64,000 nt of DNA from Bacteroidota bacterium. Its GTDB lineage: Bacteria; Bacteroidota; Bacteroidia; NS11-12g; UBA9320. The notes beneath the pieces were generated by a model that saw only the letters and a list, made by a program, of their open reading frames with translations, did not search any database and was not told where the DNA came from. Positions 53,661 to 63,301 of the stretch are shown here, one piece after another. The position numbers and the translations under genes were made by a program. The stretch covers positions 1-64,000 of the forward strand of contig JAIBDD010000005.1 of the NCBI GenBank assembly GCA_024679565.1, in the 5' to 3' direction. Position 1 is the first letter of the stretch; each line of letters begins with the position of its first letter.

Positions 53661-55898
53661 TTATTTTTTAACCAAACGGAAACTGCCTAAAGACACGCCA
53701 TCGTTTGTGCAATGAATGATATACATACCAGACGATAAGTTAGCTACAGAGACAGAATCAAACGGACGGACAGATTGGGTCAATACCACTTTGCCTTTTA
53801 AGTCTGTAACGTTTATTTGGATGTTTTGTAGTGTTTTGTCGAGTACGTCAACGGAAACAAAATCTTGAGCAGGATTCGGGTAGAATTTAATTCCTTTAAG
53901 GGCAACAGCATCTTTAACAGAAACAATTTCTGGGTAATCTGTTTTTGGCAATGCTACGCTTGACCCTATAAAGTCATCGTTGTTTCTTGGGATTAGATTG
54001 TAGTTACCAAATCCATAATATAATATGCCAACAATCGTGTCGAACGACATACCTTGAGTTGCTTCGATTGGAGCAACATTCATACTTCCGTCTCTATCTT
54101 TAAGAGCCGTGTCAGATACGATAGAAACCCATAAACTACTGCTATTTGTTGCGTTTTGAATACCTGTTTGAACACGTCTTGAATTACCGTATGAGGCATT
54201 TTGATCAGTTGAAACTTGAAACTCACCAAAATTGTTTAGGCGTGGATTTGAAACAAACACTTTGCCACCAGCTGGATTCACTAAACCGACTAACATGCTT
54301 TCATAGGCTTCGGCATTTTTGCTAAAATAGAATGCACTATCTGAAGGATCTAGGGTTGCAACAGGCACTGATATTACCTCACCAGTTTTTACCACGTTAG
54401 TAACATTCAGTACGGTGTATCCAAAGCTTTCAGCTACTGTTCCTGTAACCGTAACCTCTTGGCCTCTAAATAATTTGATTAGGTCTGAATTTCCTTGACA
54501 TTTTATACCAGCCCACATGGTTGCATTAGGGTCTTGAATATAAATTTGTTCTAGGTCATACGCTTTAGCACTAGCAGTGACAACTCCTGTTACAGTTACT
54601 TCTTGATTTTCAAATGGAGAAGCGTCGTTAGCAACATTCAAAACACGCTGAATATCAGAAATGGTTAAGCCACCATTACGTACCGTGTAAAAAATGAAAT
54701 CTGGATTGTTTGGTGAGTTTGCCGAAAATGGCATATAGCTTTCTTGCCCAATGTCGTCAGTGGCAAACAGGTAATAACGTACAATACTGTTTTCCGGTCT
54801 ACCAGGAATTTCAGCCTCATAAGTGTCAGTGGTTCCCATTTTCAAGGTCATCACTACTTCAGTAAACTTGTCGTACGTATCAGTTAAGTTGTTAGAGTAA
54901 TAAAACTTTGCAGAAGCAACACTGCCATCAAAGTCAATAATCTTTGCTGAAATCATCACTTTTTCGTCTGCCTTTGGTACCAAAGGTGTTCTAACCACAG
55001 TTGAAATATTCGGAGGTGTTTTTCCTATTTTATAGTCGCCTGGTCGTGTAGGATTTATTTCATATCCACGTCCTGTTCCACCTGAACAACCATTTTCGGA
55101 ATGCATGATGATTCCACGTATGTGATCAAATTTTGTCCCAACTACAGGTAGTTCAAACTTTCCTTGTTTTTCAGGAGCACTAGATCTAGTTGTGGTGTAA
55201 GACGTCGTTTTTTGAGCAAAGAATCGGTCAGAAACGTTGATTACGTTTCCGTTTCCATCAGCAACGTCAAAACTTACGCGGTTACCACTAAACGTTTGCG
55301 TTGCGGTAACGGTAACATTTTTTAACTCTACATAAGAGTCTTCGTATTCTTCACCTGAAGCGATGTTGTTGGTTCGTGTATTGTCGTTTAAATCTCCCAG
55401 GTCAACACTAATAGGTGTTGGCTTAGATTGGTTGCCTAATACGTTAATAGAAGAGTTATTGAGAAGAGCCAACTGTGTTTCTCCTTGGTATCTACCTACA
55501 ATGCCAGTTAGTTCTACAACCATACCTGCATATAAATTGTAAATGTCTGTTACAGGAAGTGAATTTCCTCCAGCATCACGGTATACACCCATCACTTGTA
55601 GGCCATGGAAATCTCCACCAGCGCCATTGTTTTGTGTGTCGAGCACATGTACAAAAGGACGGAAACCACCTTGTACTGAACTAGAAGGCACGTCAATTAA
55701 GTTGGCGTCTTGTGTAACTACGGCAACCACTGTTACGGTGTCACCAAAATAGCTCGAAGAGTCGTTACAGGCAGCTAATTTTGCACTTGAAACTTCCTGA
55801 AGTTGTTTTACAGTGATTTTAGGAAACTGCGCATTTACAGCAATAGCAGCAGTCGTCAATGCGAGGACGAGAACAGATTTTAAGAATTGCATTTTCAT
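53661..55898 (-). CDS. Secreted OB-fold-like protein with type-A T9SS domain, operon gene 2
   Basis: A 745-residue protein. Signal peptide about 1-23. Three OB-like stretches occur: about 25-160 (GDTVTVVAVVTQ, GFRPFVHVLDTQNNG, YAGMVVELTGIVGRY), a domain near 180-290, and about 430-530 (NQEVTVTGVVTAS, EQIYIQDPNATMWAGI, FRGQEVTVTGTV). The middle (about 305-410) looks Ig/FN3-like (YFATDDIGQESYMPFSAN type). The last 75 residues (GIKFYPNPAQDFVSVDV, VANLSSGMYIIHCTN, GSFRLVKK) are a type-A T9SS domain. Possibly binds a ligand or nucleic acid at the surface; no catalytic motif seen. Confidence 0.85.
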   Translation of the reverse strand: MKMQFLKSVLVLALTTAAIAVNAQFPKITVKQLQEVSSAKLAACNDSSSYFGDTVTVVAVVTQDANLIDVPSSSVQGGFRPFVHVLDTQNNGAGGDFHGLQVMGVYRDAGGNSLPVTDIYNLYAGMVVELTGIVGRYQGETQLALLNNSSINVLGNQSKPTPISVDLGDLNDNTRTNNIASGEEYEDSYVELKNVTVTATQTFSGNRVSFDVADGNGNVINVSDRFFAQKTTSYTTTRSSAPEKQGKFELPVVGTKFDHIRGIIMHSENGCSGGTGRGYEINPTRPGDYKIGKTPPNISTVVRTPLVPKADEKVMISAKIIDFDGSVASAKFYYSNNLTDTYDKFTEVVMTLKMGTTDTYEAEIPGRPENSIVRYYLFATDDIGQESYMPFSANSPNNPDFIFYTVRNGGLTISDIQRVLNVANDASPFENQEVTVTGVVTASAKAYDLEQIYIQDPNATMWAGIKCQGNSDLIKLFRGQEVTVTGTVAESFGYTVLNVTNVVKTGEVISVPVATLDPSDSAFYFSKNAEAYESMLVGLVNPAGGKVFVSNPRLNNFGEFQVSTDQNASYGNSRRVQTGIQNATNSSSLWVSIVSDTALKDRDGSMNVAPIEATQGMSFDTIVGILYYGFGNYNLIPRNNDDFIGSSVALPKTDYPEIVSVKDAVALKGIKFYPNPAQDFVSVDVLDKTLQNIQINVTDLKGKVVLTQSVRPFDSVSVANLSSGMYIIHCTNDGVSLGSFRLVKK

Positions 55899-55914
55899 AT
55901 TTTTTTATTTTTTG

Positions 55915-58041
55915 TCATTTTAATACAGCAAACTTTCCTTTAAAGGTGTCGCCGGTGTCATTATCCTTTAAAGTGAAGATATATATTCCTCTTGCGATTA
56001 TTTGCGATTCGCTGGAGAGTAAATCCCAAGCATGTTCGCCTCCACTAAATACATTTTTATCGGTGTTTTCGGCACCGAATGTTGCGTACCAGCGGATGTC
56101 TTCTCCAACATAATTGTCGTCATGTTCGATTTGGTCAATAAAGTCGCCAGCAACCGTAAAGATGCGTATGGTACAATTTTTAGGGAGATTTGCGAAATAT
56201 AGCTTTCTGCTTTGTTCCTGGAAATTGCTTTGCCCCTCCCATGCAGCACCTGCGTAATAGGGATTTGGATATACAAAAGGAGCGTCAACCACTAAATTCT
56301 TATTGACAGGTTTGCCAGCAAAAGCACGATAATTATTGCTTAACAAGCTACTTTCCAAAGATTCCAAATTACTGTTTTCGTTTCCTTTGTCATAGGCAGA
56401 AACAGATATGGCATATTGCCATCCATTTTGGATATTGTTTAGTGTGTATTTGTATGCGTAAACCGTTGGATCATTTTCAAATTGCTTTGGTTCTGACAGT
56501 TTAATGGAGGAGAAGCCAGTCTCAAAAAACAAACCATTGCCTTTTATATCCCAGTCACCAATCTTCTTTAAATCGGTTGCAAGACTTGGCACCTTTGTTA
56601 CATCAAAGCCTAGCTGAGTCATGTAAATTCGATACCCTTCAAAATCCTTTTCAAGGGTTATTGGGTCAACGCTTTCTTCCGAATTGTCGGCCCAGTATAT
56701 ATCAATACTGTTTTGGTTGGTAACGATTTTAGTCTTTGGAATATTCGGCGGAGCCGGCAGAATAAAACGTGTTATTTCGCCATCATTATTGGCGTCCTCG
56801 TCTGTATCTAAAACACCATTAAAGTTTTTGTCTTCTCCATTATAAGCTACTTGCGCCCAATCCGCATTATCTCTGATTATCGTTTGCTGATAATTGCTAT
56901 TAGTGCCATTCGGTTCTCCGTCTTCCAGTTTTTTTGCCAGTACAAAAGCGTAAGCAACTTTTATAGTTTCACCGGGTCCCATGCTGCGAAAAGGACCAAC
57001 GGATAGAAGGTCAGCTCTGTTACCTGCATCGTTCAATTGCTCTTTAAAAGATTTTGCACCACAGTTCCCATTTTGAGTAGAATTTTGATCCCAGCACTGA
57101 TGATGATTAAGTCCTGCAGTTAACTTTCTATATCGCGCTTGCTCGGAGTTTGGCAAAAAGAAGACGGGATTTGTGGTATTGTTAAATTCCCAGGCATTGT
57201 AATGGGCTTTAAAACCGGGGTCGAGGGAGGGATGTTTAAATCCATTTTTGTCTTCTGCCCCTAAAAATTTCTGACCCACATAACTTTCTGTGAAACCAAC
57301 ATCGCCACTATGGTCATAACAATAGGCCATGTTAAAGGTGTCTATAAAACCGTTACCACCTTTGTTGTAAAATGCCGCACCACCACTTCCGGCTGGGGTA
57401 ACGTTTGTGTTGCGTACAACGGTATTTGTCCAAAGGCCAAAGTATACACTATCAATAACGCTACTGCTGGTGTTGGTAACCTCGAAGTTCAGAATAACAA
57501 AGAAGTCGCTGAATGCGTAGTTCCAGTTAAAGGTCTCCATGGTTACACCTAATTTTAACGGTTGGGTGTGGTTGTTAATCGGAATGTTTGTCCCTGGAAC
57601 CAAAAGGTTAGAGTCAGAGAAATGAGCCACATAATCTTGATGCGAAACTGCGTCTGGTGTAAAAAACGGACTGTCGAATAAACTTGAGCGCTGTTCGAGG
57701 GTGCTGCCTACTTCGGCGGTAAACTCAAATCCTCCTCGACCAGTGGCATAACCACTTGGCGCGTCATAAGCTGAAGTTGATACAGCAACAAGAGAACCAT
57801 CTACTAATCCGCCGACCCAAATGCCACCTTCAAACAAGTGTTCGATACCTGAACCTGCTGGAAACTCACAACTTTGATTGCCACTGCCATCTCTGTATCC
57901 GCGAAATGCATTGCCAAAGGTGCCAACATTACTAACGTTTAGCCGAACATTACTTGCGGTGGTAACCTTTTCTGAGAAAGAGCTTTGGGCTCCTACTGAA
58001 AGGTAGGCGATAAGACCGATTATTAGTGTTTGATAACGCAT
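55915..58041 (-). CDS. Secreted protein with FlgD/FN3-like C-terminal region, operon gene 1
   Basis: About 708 residues with a signal peptide (MRYQTLIIGLIAYLSVGAQ). Near residue 415 a Ca-binding-like acidic stretch EDKNFNGVLDTDEDANNDGE appears, followed by an FN3-like region about 445-600 and a C-terminal FlgD/T9SS-like domain (LYFANLPKNCTIRIFTVAGDFIDQIEHD, ARGIYIFTLKDNDTGDTFKGKFAVLK). The start is the ATG at 58041; a reading from the TTG at 58056 is rejected because that codon lies in the promoter box. It heads the operon. Confidence 0.8.
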   Translation of the reverse strand: MRYQTLIIGLIAYLSVGAQSSFSEKVTTASNVRLNVSNVGTFGNAFRGYRDGSGNQSCEFPAGSGIEHLFEGGIWVGGLVDGSLVAVSTSAYDAPSGYATGRGGFEFTAEVGSTLEQRSSLFDSPFFTPDAVSHQDYVAHFSDSNLLVPGTNIPINNHTQPLKLGVTMETFNWNYAFSDFFVILNFEVTNTSSSVIDSVYFGLWTNTVVRNTNVTPAGSGGAAFYNKGGNGFIDTFNMAYCYDHSGDVGFTESYVGQKFLGAEDKNGFKHPSLDPGFKAHYNAWEFNNTTNPVFFLPNSEQARYRKLTAGLNHHQCWDQNSTQNGNCGAKSFKEQLNDAGNRADLLSVGPFRSMGPGETIKVAYAFVLAKKLEDGEPNGTNSNYQQTIIRDNADWAQVAYNGEDKNFNGVLDTDEDANNDGEITRFILPAPPNIPKTKIVTNQNSIDIYWADNSEESVDPITLEKDFEGYRIYMTQLGFDVTKVPSLATDLKKIGDWDIKGNGLFFETGFSSIKLSEPKQFENDPTVYAYKYTLNNIQNGWQYAISVSAYDKGNENSNLESLESSLLSNNYRAFAGKPVNKNLVVDAPFVYPNPYYAGAAWEGQSNFQEQSRKLYFANLPKNCTIRIFTVAGDFIDQIEHDDNYVGEDIRWYATFGAENTDKNVFSGGEHAWDLLSSESQIIARGIYIFTLKDNDTGDTFKGKFAVLK

Positions 58042-58053
58042 GTACGACGGATG

Positions 58054-58061
58054 CAAAAATA
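58054..58061 (-). promoter_or_regulatory. -7 box for the four-gene T9SS/TonB operon
   Basis: TATTTTTG on the minus strand, 12 bases before the ATG at 58041 and covering the rejected TTG. Confidence 0.55.
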
Positions 58062-58149
58062 TATCTTTACACCTAAGAAAAACAGGAATCTTGCGCGGGT
58101 ATTGTCAACTTTTTTCACTCAGTTAACCGTTGGGTAACCGAATCTCGTA

Positions 58150-58518
58150 TTAATCGGTTGTAATCTCTTGAATATCACCGTCTGCCCACAAATCTTCGAG
58201 GGCATAAAACGAACGCATATCACCTTTGAAAACATGAATGACAACATTCACATAGTCAACCAAAACCCATTCGCCAACCGAATAACCTTCCTTGCCGAAA
58301 GGGTTTTCTCCAGTTGCTTTCTTTATTTCATGAATAACACTTTCGGCAATTGCAGACACCTGACGGTCACTTTCTCCGTGGCAAATCAACATTACGTCGG
58401 TCACAGCAGACGTCAAATTGCGTAAATCGATTTTTACAATGTTGTGTGCTTTTTTTTCCAACATACCGTGAATCGCAATGTCAGCTAGTTTGTCAACGGC
58501 GGGATTTTTTTTCGGCAT
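58150..58518 (-). CDS. rsfS: Ribosome silencing factor
   Basis: A 122-residue RsfS/YbeB protein that binds uL14 on the 50S subunit and blocks joining to 30S under starvation. The signature is visible: KIDLRNLTSAVTDVMLICHGESDRQVSAIAESVI, NPFGKEGYSVGEWVLVDYVNVVIHVFKGDMRSFYALEDLWAD. Length is normal. It is divergent from birA, as in many Bacteroidota, but the ftsH gene that commonly follows rsfS is missing here. Confidence 0.96.
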   Translation of the reverse strand: MPKKNPAVDKLADIAIHGMLEKKAHNIVKIDLRNLTSAVTDVMLICHGESDRQVSAIAESVIHEIKKATGENPFGKEGYSVGEWVLVDYVNVVIHVFKGDMRSFYALEDLWADGDIQEITTD

Positions 58519-58560
58519 AAATGAGTTATTGCGTATTTTGGCGGCAAAAGTCGGGAAAAT

Positions 58561-59313
58561 TTGTTGAACCTAAACCCCCAATCGCTCTTTGTTGGACAAT
58601 CTGTAATTTTTGTTCAAGAAGTTGATTCTACTAATACGTATCTCAAGTCTATTGTAAAGCGTGGAAATGTAGCTGAGGGTGCAGTAGTGGTAACCGACTA
58701 TCAATCCAGTGGTAAAGGGCAACGCGGCAACGGCTGGCAAAGTAATGCACGGCTAAATGGACTGTTTAGCTGTTTGTTACAACCCAAACACTTGCGACCA
58801 GATCAGCTGAGTACCATGTCTTTTCTCATAAGCCTTGCTGTTCGAGCAACAGTGCAGAAATATGCGCCTGATAAAGACGTTACGGTCAAATGGCCAAATG
58901 ACATTATGGTCGACGATAAAAAAGTAGCAGGTATATTGATTGAAAATAGTTTGGGCCAACCCATAGCTTCGATTGTTGGCATTGGGTTGAATATTAATCA
59001 ACAACATTTTGACCAATTACCACATGCAACTTCCTTACTACTGGAAACGGGTAACAAATATGATGTCGCCCAAATAGTATCAGAATGTCTGACTTTTGTA
59101 GAGAAATACTACCTATTGACAAAACGTGCAGGTGGAGTGAAACAATTATGGAATTTGTACGTATCTCAACTGTACAAACATGATGATACGGTAATGTTAA
59201 ACGGAGAGGCATATAAAGTAATGGGAGTTAAAGAAACTGGAGAGCTGATTGTTAGCAACAACGATGGAGAAAGATTCCTGCAGCATAAAGAAGTAGATAT
59301 ACAATGGAACTAG
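58561..59313 (+). CDS. birA: Biotin--[acetyl-CoA carboxylase] ligase
   Basis: A 250-residue ligase (EC 6.3.4.15) that attaches biotin to the carboxyl carrier protein of acetyl-CoA carboxylase. EVDSTNTYLKS, SSGKGQRGNGWQSN (biotinyl-AMP loop), VKWPNDIMVDDKKVAGILIE and IVGIGLNINQ are class-defining. There is no N-terminal DNA-binding domain, so it is a group I enzyme and not a repressor. Start is TTG at 58561. It overlaps coaX by ten bases. It may modify the biotin carrier working with AccD at 14370. Confidence 0.96.
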   Translation: MLNLNPQSLFVGQSVIFVQEVDSTNTYLKSIVKRGNVAEGAVVVTDYQSSGKGQRGNGWQSNARLNGLFSCLLQPKHLRPDQLSTMSFLISLAVRATVQKYAPDKDVTVKWPNDIMVDDKKVAGILIENSLGQPIASIVGIGLNINQQHFDQLPHATSLLLETGNKYDVAQIVSECLTFVEKYYLLTKRAGGVKQLWNLYVSQLYKHDDTVMLNGEAYKVMGVKETGELIVSNNDGERFLQHKEVDIQWN

Positions 59314-60032
59314 TTATAGATATCGGGAATACCCGAGTTAAAGCTGCACTGTTTATTAACAATGGCATTCATAAAGTATTCACCTATAAAGAGGCTGGTG
59401 ACGACTTGTATAATGATGTTAAGCGCTTCAAGATTAGAGCAATAATTGTTAGTTCCGTCAGAAAGTTAACATCCGAGGATGTTGATCTATGGGAGTCATT
59501 AGCGCCAGCCATTTGGCTAGATCACAATACTCCTTTACCTTTAATTAATGATTATCATACTCCTGAGACGCTAGGTCGAGATAGAATTGCAGCTGTAGTA
59601 GGTGGTAGATTCCTATTTCCTAAAGGACCAGTTTTATGCATAGACGCAGGTACGTGCATTACATATGATGTGCTCACCGAAACCAACGTTTATCTCGGAG
59701 GAAATATCAGTCCAGGCATCCATTTAAGGTATCGCGCCATGGATGAATTTACAGATGCCTTGCCTTTAGTTACAGAACTGGAGGTCGACGCCCTCTTTGG
59801 TAAATCAACAAATGATAGTATGTCAACTGGCGTGATCACTGGGATGAGTGCAGAAATAGATGGGATGATAATACGTTATGAAGAGGCGTTTCCAGGTATT
59901 CAAACAGTCATTTGTGGAGGGGACGCAAGGTATTTTGTGAATAATGTTAAAAAGAAGATATTCGCGAACCGAAATTTAGTGCTGTTGGGCCTGCATAAAA
60001 TCTTATTATTTAATGAAAGAAGTCTTACATAA
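59304..60032 (+). CDS. coaX: Type III pantothenate kinase
   Basis: A 242-residue kinase (EC 2.7.1.33) that phosphorylates pantothenate in coenzyme A synthesis; it is not inhibited by CoA. The ASKHA-type phosphate motifs are DIGNTRVKAAL at the start and CIDAGTCITYDVL near residue 110, with TPETLGRDRIAAVVGG, LGGNISPGIHLRYRAM and STGVITGM. Translated with overlap from birA and into the barrel gene. It complements panC at 35513 in the same pathway, unlinked. Confidence 0.96.
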   Translation: MELVIDIGNTRVKAALFINNGIHKVFTYKEAGDDLYNDVKRFKIRAIIVSSVRKLTSEDVDLWESLAPAIWLDHNTPLPLINDYHTPETLGRDRIAAVVGGRFLFPKGPVLCIDAGTCITYDVLTETNVYLGGNISPGIHLRYRAMDEFTDALPLVTELEVDALFGKSTNDSMSTGVITGMSAEIDGMIIRYEEAFPGIQTVICGGDARYFVNNVKKKIFANRNLVLLGLHKILLFNERSLT

Positions 60033-61335
60033 ACTGCTCGTTGTTGCGGTTATATTTATTGGATGTAAGCACTTTGCTTATACTCAAAATTCACCTTACA
60101 CTTTAGGTAGTTTGGGATTGATGCAATCGTCTGGATTTACTCAACACGATTTGATGGGTGGTTTGGCTGGAAGCATAAGAAACAAAGGCGATTTTTCACT
60201 TGTGAATCCAGCGTCGTTATCGGCATTACAAGAAACAAGCTTGCAAACGGGCAGTTTTGTCAGTTTGATCGAGCAGAAATCAGCCACAAAACGGAAAACG
60301 GATAGCCATGGTGATTTTGGTCAATTTGCACTTGGGTTGCCCATATCGGTTAAGAACCACATCGGTTTTGCCGCGGGTTTAAATAGAATGACTTCTATGG
60401 ATTATACCATACCCAATACAACAACAGAAAATGGAGAGGACGTGTTAAACATTTTTGCAGGTCAAGGAGGTGTAAATAGATTTCAAACCGCTGTTGGTTT
60501 TCAAATAGCAAAAGGATTGTCACTTGGTCTAGAGTCGAGTTTTATCTTTGGGAATACGGAAGAAATCGTTGACAAGCAGTTTCCAACAAACCGAAGCATT
60601 TTTAGCACGAGAAACACAAAAACGAATTATTATTCTGGTGTAAGATATACTGGAGGCGTTCAGTATACTAGACAATTTGGTAAGTCCAAACAATTCACCT
60701 TAGGGGCTTTTGGAACGCCTAGTTCCACAATGACCATGAGTCGTGACGAATTGGTCCAAACGTATAATTATCAAGGTAATTTTTACATTGATACGATTTC
60801 CAATAGAAAGGATGCTCAATTTTCGCAAGAGCTTCCAATGGAGTTAGGACTTTCATTAAGTGTTGGGAAACAAGACGTTTGGAGTTTAGGCGTTGAATAT
60901 ACTTCTGCTCAATGGGCCGACCTAACGCCACGAGCAGGTGATAATGCGTACTTTAATCAAGAGGCTGTAATTATAGGCGGGTATTGGCAGGCAAAGGCTG
61001 AAATGAATAGCCAACATGCATCAAAAACTGAAAGATTTAAGGATTATCTGAAAACTTCTCGCGTGTATTATGGTTTTAGAATGCAGAACCTTTATACCGG
61101 CGTAGTGAGCAACCAGGTAAAGGAATCTACTTTTAGTTTAGGAATTGGATTGCCACTGTCTCGACAATATACCTTGGAAGGGATTAAATACGTGATGGTG
61201 TCTAGAATTAACATTGGGGTGGATTATACCATTAGAGGCAATACCGATCTTGGAATGATTCAGGAAAACATATTTGGCATCAAATTTGGATTAACGTTAT
61301 CAGATAAGTGGTTTATCCAGAGAAAATATAAATAA
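60013..61335 (+). CDS. Outer-membrane barrel protein (OmpP1/FadL-like)
   Basis: A 440-residue exported protein. Signal peptide about 1-24 (ending AYTQ). NSPYTLGSLGLMQSSGF and GGLAGSIRNKGDFSLVNPASLSALQ near the mature start, with alternating strands such as QFALGLPISVKNHIGFAAGL and TFSLGIGLPLSRQYTLEG, match the FadL/OmpP1-type barrel that follows coaX in Bacteroidota. It overlaps coaX by 20 bases. It may import hydrophobic compounds or act as an assembly factor; not known. Confidence 0.85.
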   Translation: MKEVLHKLLVVAVIFIGCKHFAYTQNSPYTLGSLGLMQSSGFTQHDLMGGLAGSIRNKGDFSLVNPASLSALQETSLQTGSFVSLIEQKSATKRKTDSHGDFGQFALGLPISVKNHIGFAAGLNRMTSMDYTIPNTTTENGEDVLNIFAGQGGVNRFQTAVGFQIAKGLSLGLESSFIFGNTEEIVDKQFPTNRSIFSTRNTKTNYYSGVRYTGGVQYTRQFGKSKQFTLGAFGTPSSTMTMSRDELVQTYNYQGNFYIDTISNRKDAQFSQELPMELGLSLSVGKQDVWSLGVEYTSAQWADLTPRAGDNAYFNQEAVIIGGYWQAKAEMNSQHASKTERFKDYLKTSRVYYGFRMQNLYTGVVSNQVKESTFSLGIGLPLSRQYTLEGIKYVMVSRINIGVDYTIRGNTDLGMIQENIFGIKFGLTLSDKWFIQRKYK

Positions 61336-61360
61336 GTATAAAAGTAAAAAATAGAAAGCG

Positions 61361-62707
61361 ATGAAAATGACAGCAATAAAAAATATAATTCTTGCAACCG
61401 TAATGTCTTTCACTGCGACCTTTGCACTTGGTCAAGAAAATTGGGACGGACACAAATACGGAACTGATACTGTAAAAGCGCAAAAAAGTGAAGCGATGTT
61501 TAATCAATACTTCAAAGCGCGTGACTACCAGTCTGTTTATCCGTATTGGGAGTATCTTTTTAATAATGCTCCTGTGGTTAGTAAACGTATTACCTTCAAC
61601 GGAGCATTTATTGCAAAAAAATACTTGATCCATTTAAGCAAAACCGATTCTGCAGCTTACGAGCAGCGAAAAGACGGCTTAATTGATACGATACTTTTGG
61701 CTTACGACATGCGTATTAAATATTGGGGCCAAAGAGACATCGTGTTAGCGAAAAAGGCAGCAGATATGTTTAGCCTTCGTCCAATGTTAAGAGACTCTGC
61801 TCTTGGTATGTTTAACGAAAGTGTTAAAAACCTAGGATACAAAACAGAGTATAAAACACCTTTATACTATTTGAAGTCGGCAATCACTGAGAATAAAAGA
61901 GATAAATACAGCGCAGACAGTTTGCTAGATTTATATTTTGAGTTACAGGATATAATTGACTACAACTTAAAAATTGAAGGGAAAGCTCAAAAAAAATGGG
62001 TTGCGTGTGATACGTTAGTCGCTAAAATGATGCGACCATATTTTACCTGCGAAAAACTTGAAGAATTTTTTAAGCCTAAAACTGATACCTCTGCCACAGA
62101 CATTGCGCTGCTAAAGAAAGTAACAAACTTGCTTGATATTGCTAAATGTAATAATTCAGCGTATGCGTTAGATATAGCAGTGAAGGTATATAAGTTAGAA
62201 CCAAGTTCAGACGCGGCAATCAGTATCGCTAAAACATATAAAGGCATTGGCAACGGACCAGAAGCGTTGAAGTGGTATAACAAAGGCATCGATGGTGTAA
62301 TGGATACGACTAAAAAGGCTGATATCTACCAAACCATGGCAAGTCTTGAATATGCAGCTGGAAATGTTTCTAAGGCTACTAGCTATGCTAAAAAGGTGTT
62401 AGCGATTAATCCAAACAATGGAGCGGCTCATCTTATTATTGCAAGTGGTTATGCCAAAAGTAAAGATGCGTGCAAGTCTGACGGCATTGATGGGAAAAGT
62501 GTTTACTGGGCAGCTGTCGACAGAGCTGTTAAGGCCAAGTCTGTTGATCCAAGCGTAGCGGAGCAAGCAAATAAATTCATCAATGTGTATTCGGCATACT
62601 TTATAAAAGGCGAACAAGCATTCTTTAAGAATTTCCCTGTTCAAGAAGGCGGTACATATACCGTTCCTTGTTTAGGAGTTTCAACCATAGTTAGGTTTAA
62701 TAAATAA
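61361..62707 (+). CDS. Exported TPR protein
   Basis: A 448-residue protein with a signal peptide about 1-25 (ending ALGQ). TPR-like helices run through the C-terminal half: AISIAKTYKGIGNGPEALKWYNKGI, YQTMASLEYAAGNVSKATSYAKKVLAINPNN and AHLIIASGYAKSKDAC. The N-terminal half is helical with HKYGTDTVKAQKSEAMFNQYFKARDY. It sits between the barrel gene and lptC, a conserved Bacteroidota order. Probably periplasmic; partner unknown. Confidence 0.82.
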   Translation: MKMTAIKNIILATVMSFTATFALGQENWDGHKYGTDTVKAQKSEAMFNQYFKARDYQSVYPYWEYLFNNAPVVSKRITFNGAFIAKKYLIHLSKTDSAAYEQRKDGLIDTILLAYDMRIKYWGQRDIVLAKKAADMFSLRPMLRDSALGMFNESVKNLGYKTEYKTPLYYLKSAITENKRDKYSADSLLDLYFELQDIIDYNLKIEGKAQKKWVACDTLVAKMMRPYFTCEKLEEFFKPKTDTSATDIALLKKVTNLLDIAKCNNSAYALDIAVKVYKLEPSSDAAISIAKTYKGIGNGPEALKWYNKGIDGVMDTTKKADIYQTMASLEYAAGNVSKATSYAKKVLAINPNNGAAHLIIASGYAKSKDACKSDGIDGKSVYWAAVDRAVKAKSVDPSVAEQANKFINVYSAYFIKGEQAFFKNFPVQEGGTYTVPCLGVSTIVRFNK

Positions 62708-62713
62708 ACCACT

Positions 62714-63301
62714 ATGATTCGAAACCGGCAATACAAATTGTTATATACAGTTATGATTGCTGGTTTTTTTGTGGGTTGTCGTCAAGCCGATAAATCGAAT
62801 ATTGAAAAATATCTGCAAGAGTCAGAAGATTTGAGCGTTGAAAAGGTTGAGGATGTGTTAATCAGGTATACAGATTCTGCAGAAACCAAAGCAACAATTC
62901 TAGCGCCCCTCATGATAAGGTATCCGAATAAAGACGAGCCTTATACAGAAATGCCTAAAGGCTTATTCGCTACTTTTTATGATGCCAACGGCAAGGTTGA
63001 TAGTAAGCTTTCGGCAGCATACGGCATTAATTACGAAGACAAAAAACTGATTAAACTCACGGATAGTGTTCGTGTGGTAAATGTTAAAGGGGAAGAACTA
63101 AAAAGTGAGGAGCTTTATTGGGATCAAACCGGTAAAAAGATCTATACCAATAAGTTCGTTCGCATCGTGCGTAATGGGGAAACGTTGCGCGGTGATGGTT
63201 TCGAAAGTAACGAGTCCTTTACAAAATATCGTATCTTACGTCCTGCAGGACCTGTAAGTGTTCAAGACAACCTACTAGAAAGCAATGAAGAAGTTCAATA
63301 G
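62714..63301 (+). CDS. lptC: LptC-family lipopolysaccharide export lipoprotein
   Basis: A 195-residue protein with a lipoprotein signal ending IAGFFVGC (Cys22). The mature part has the LptC/LptA jelly-roll pattern: MPKGLFATFYDANGKVDSKLSAAYGINYEDKKLIKLTDSVRV, ELYWDQTGKKIYTNKFVRI, GDGFESNESFTKY. LptC takes lipopolysaccharide from LptBFG and passes it to LptA. Bacteroidota LptC is commonly a lipoprotein, not a membrane-helix protein. LptBFG and LptA are not in the window. Confidence 0.9.
   Translation: MIRNRQYKLLYTVMIAGFFVGCRQADKSNIEKYLQESEDLSVEKVEDVLIRYTDSAETKATILAPLMIRYPNKDEPYTEMPKGLFATFYDANGKVDSKLSAAYGINYEDKKLIKLTDSVRVVNVKGEELKSEELYWDQTGKKIYTNKFVRIVRNGETLRGDGFESNESFTKYRILRPAGPVSVQDNLLESNEEVQ

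Noticed and set aside
58041-58056. Upstream TTG start for the operon-leading secreted protein
   Set aside because: The TTG is inside the TATTTTTG box, and the ATG at 58041 gives a proper signal peptide.
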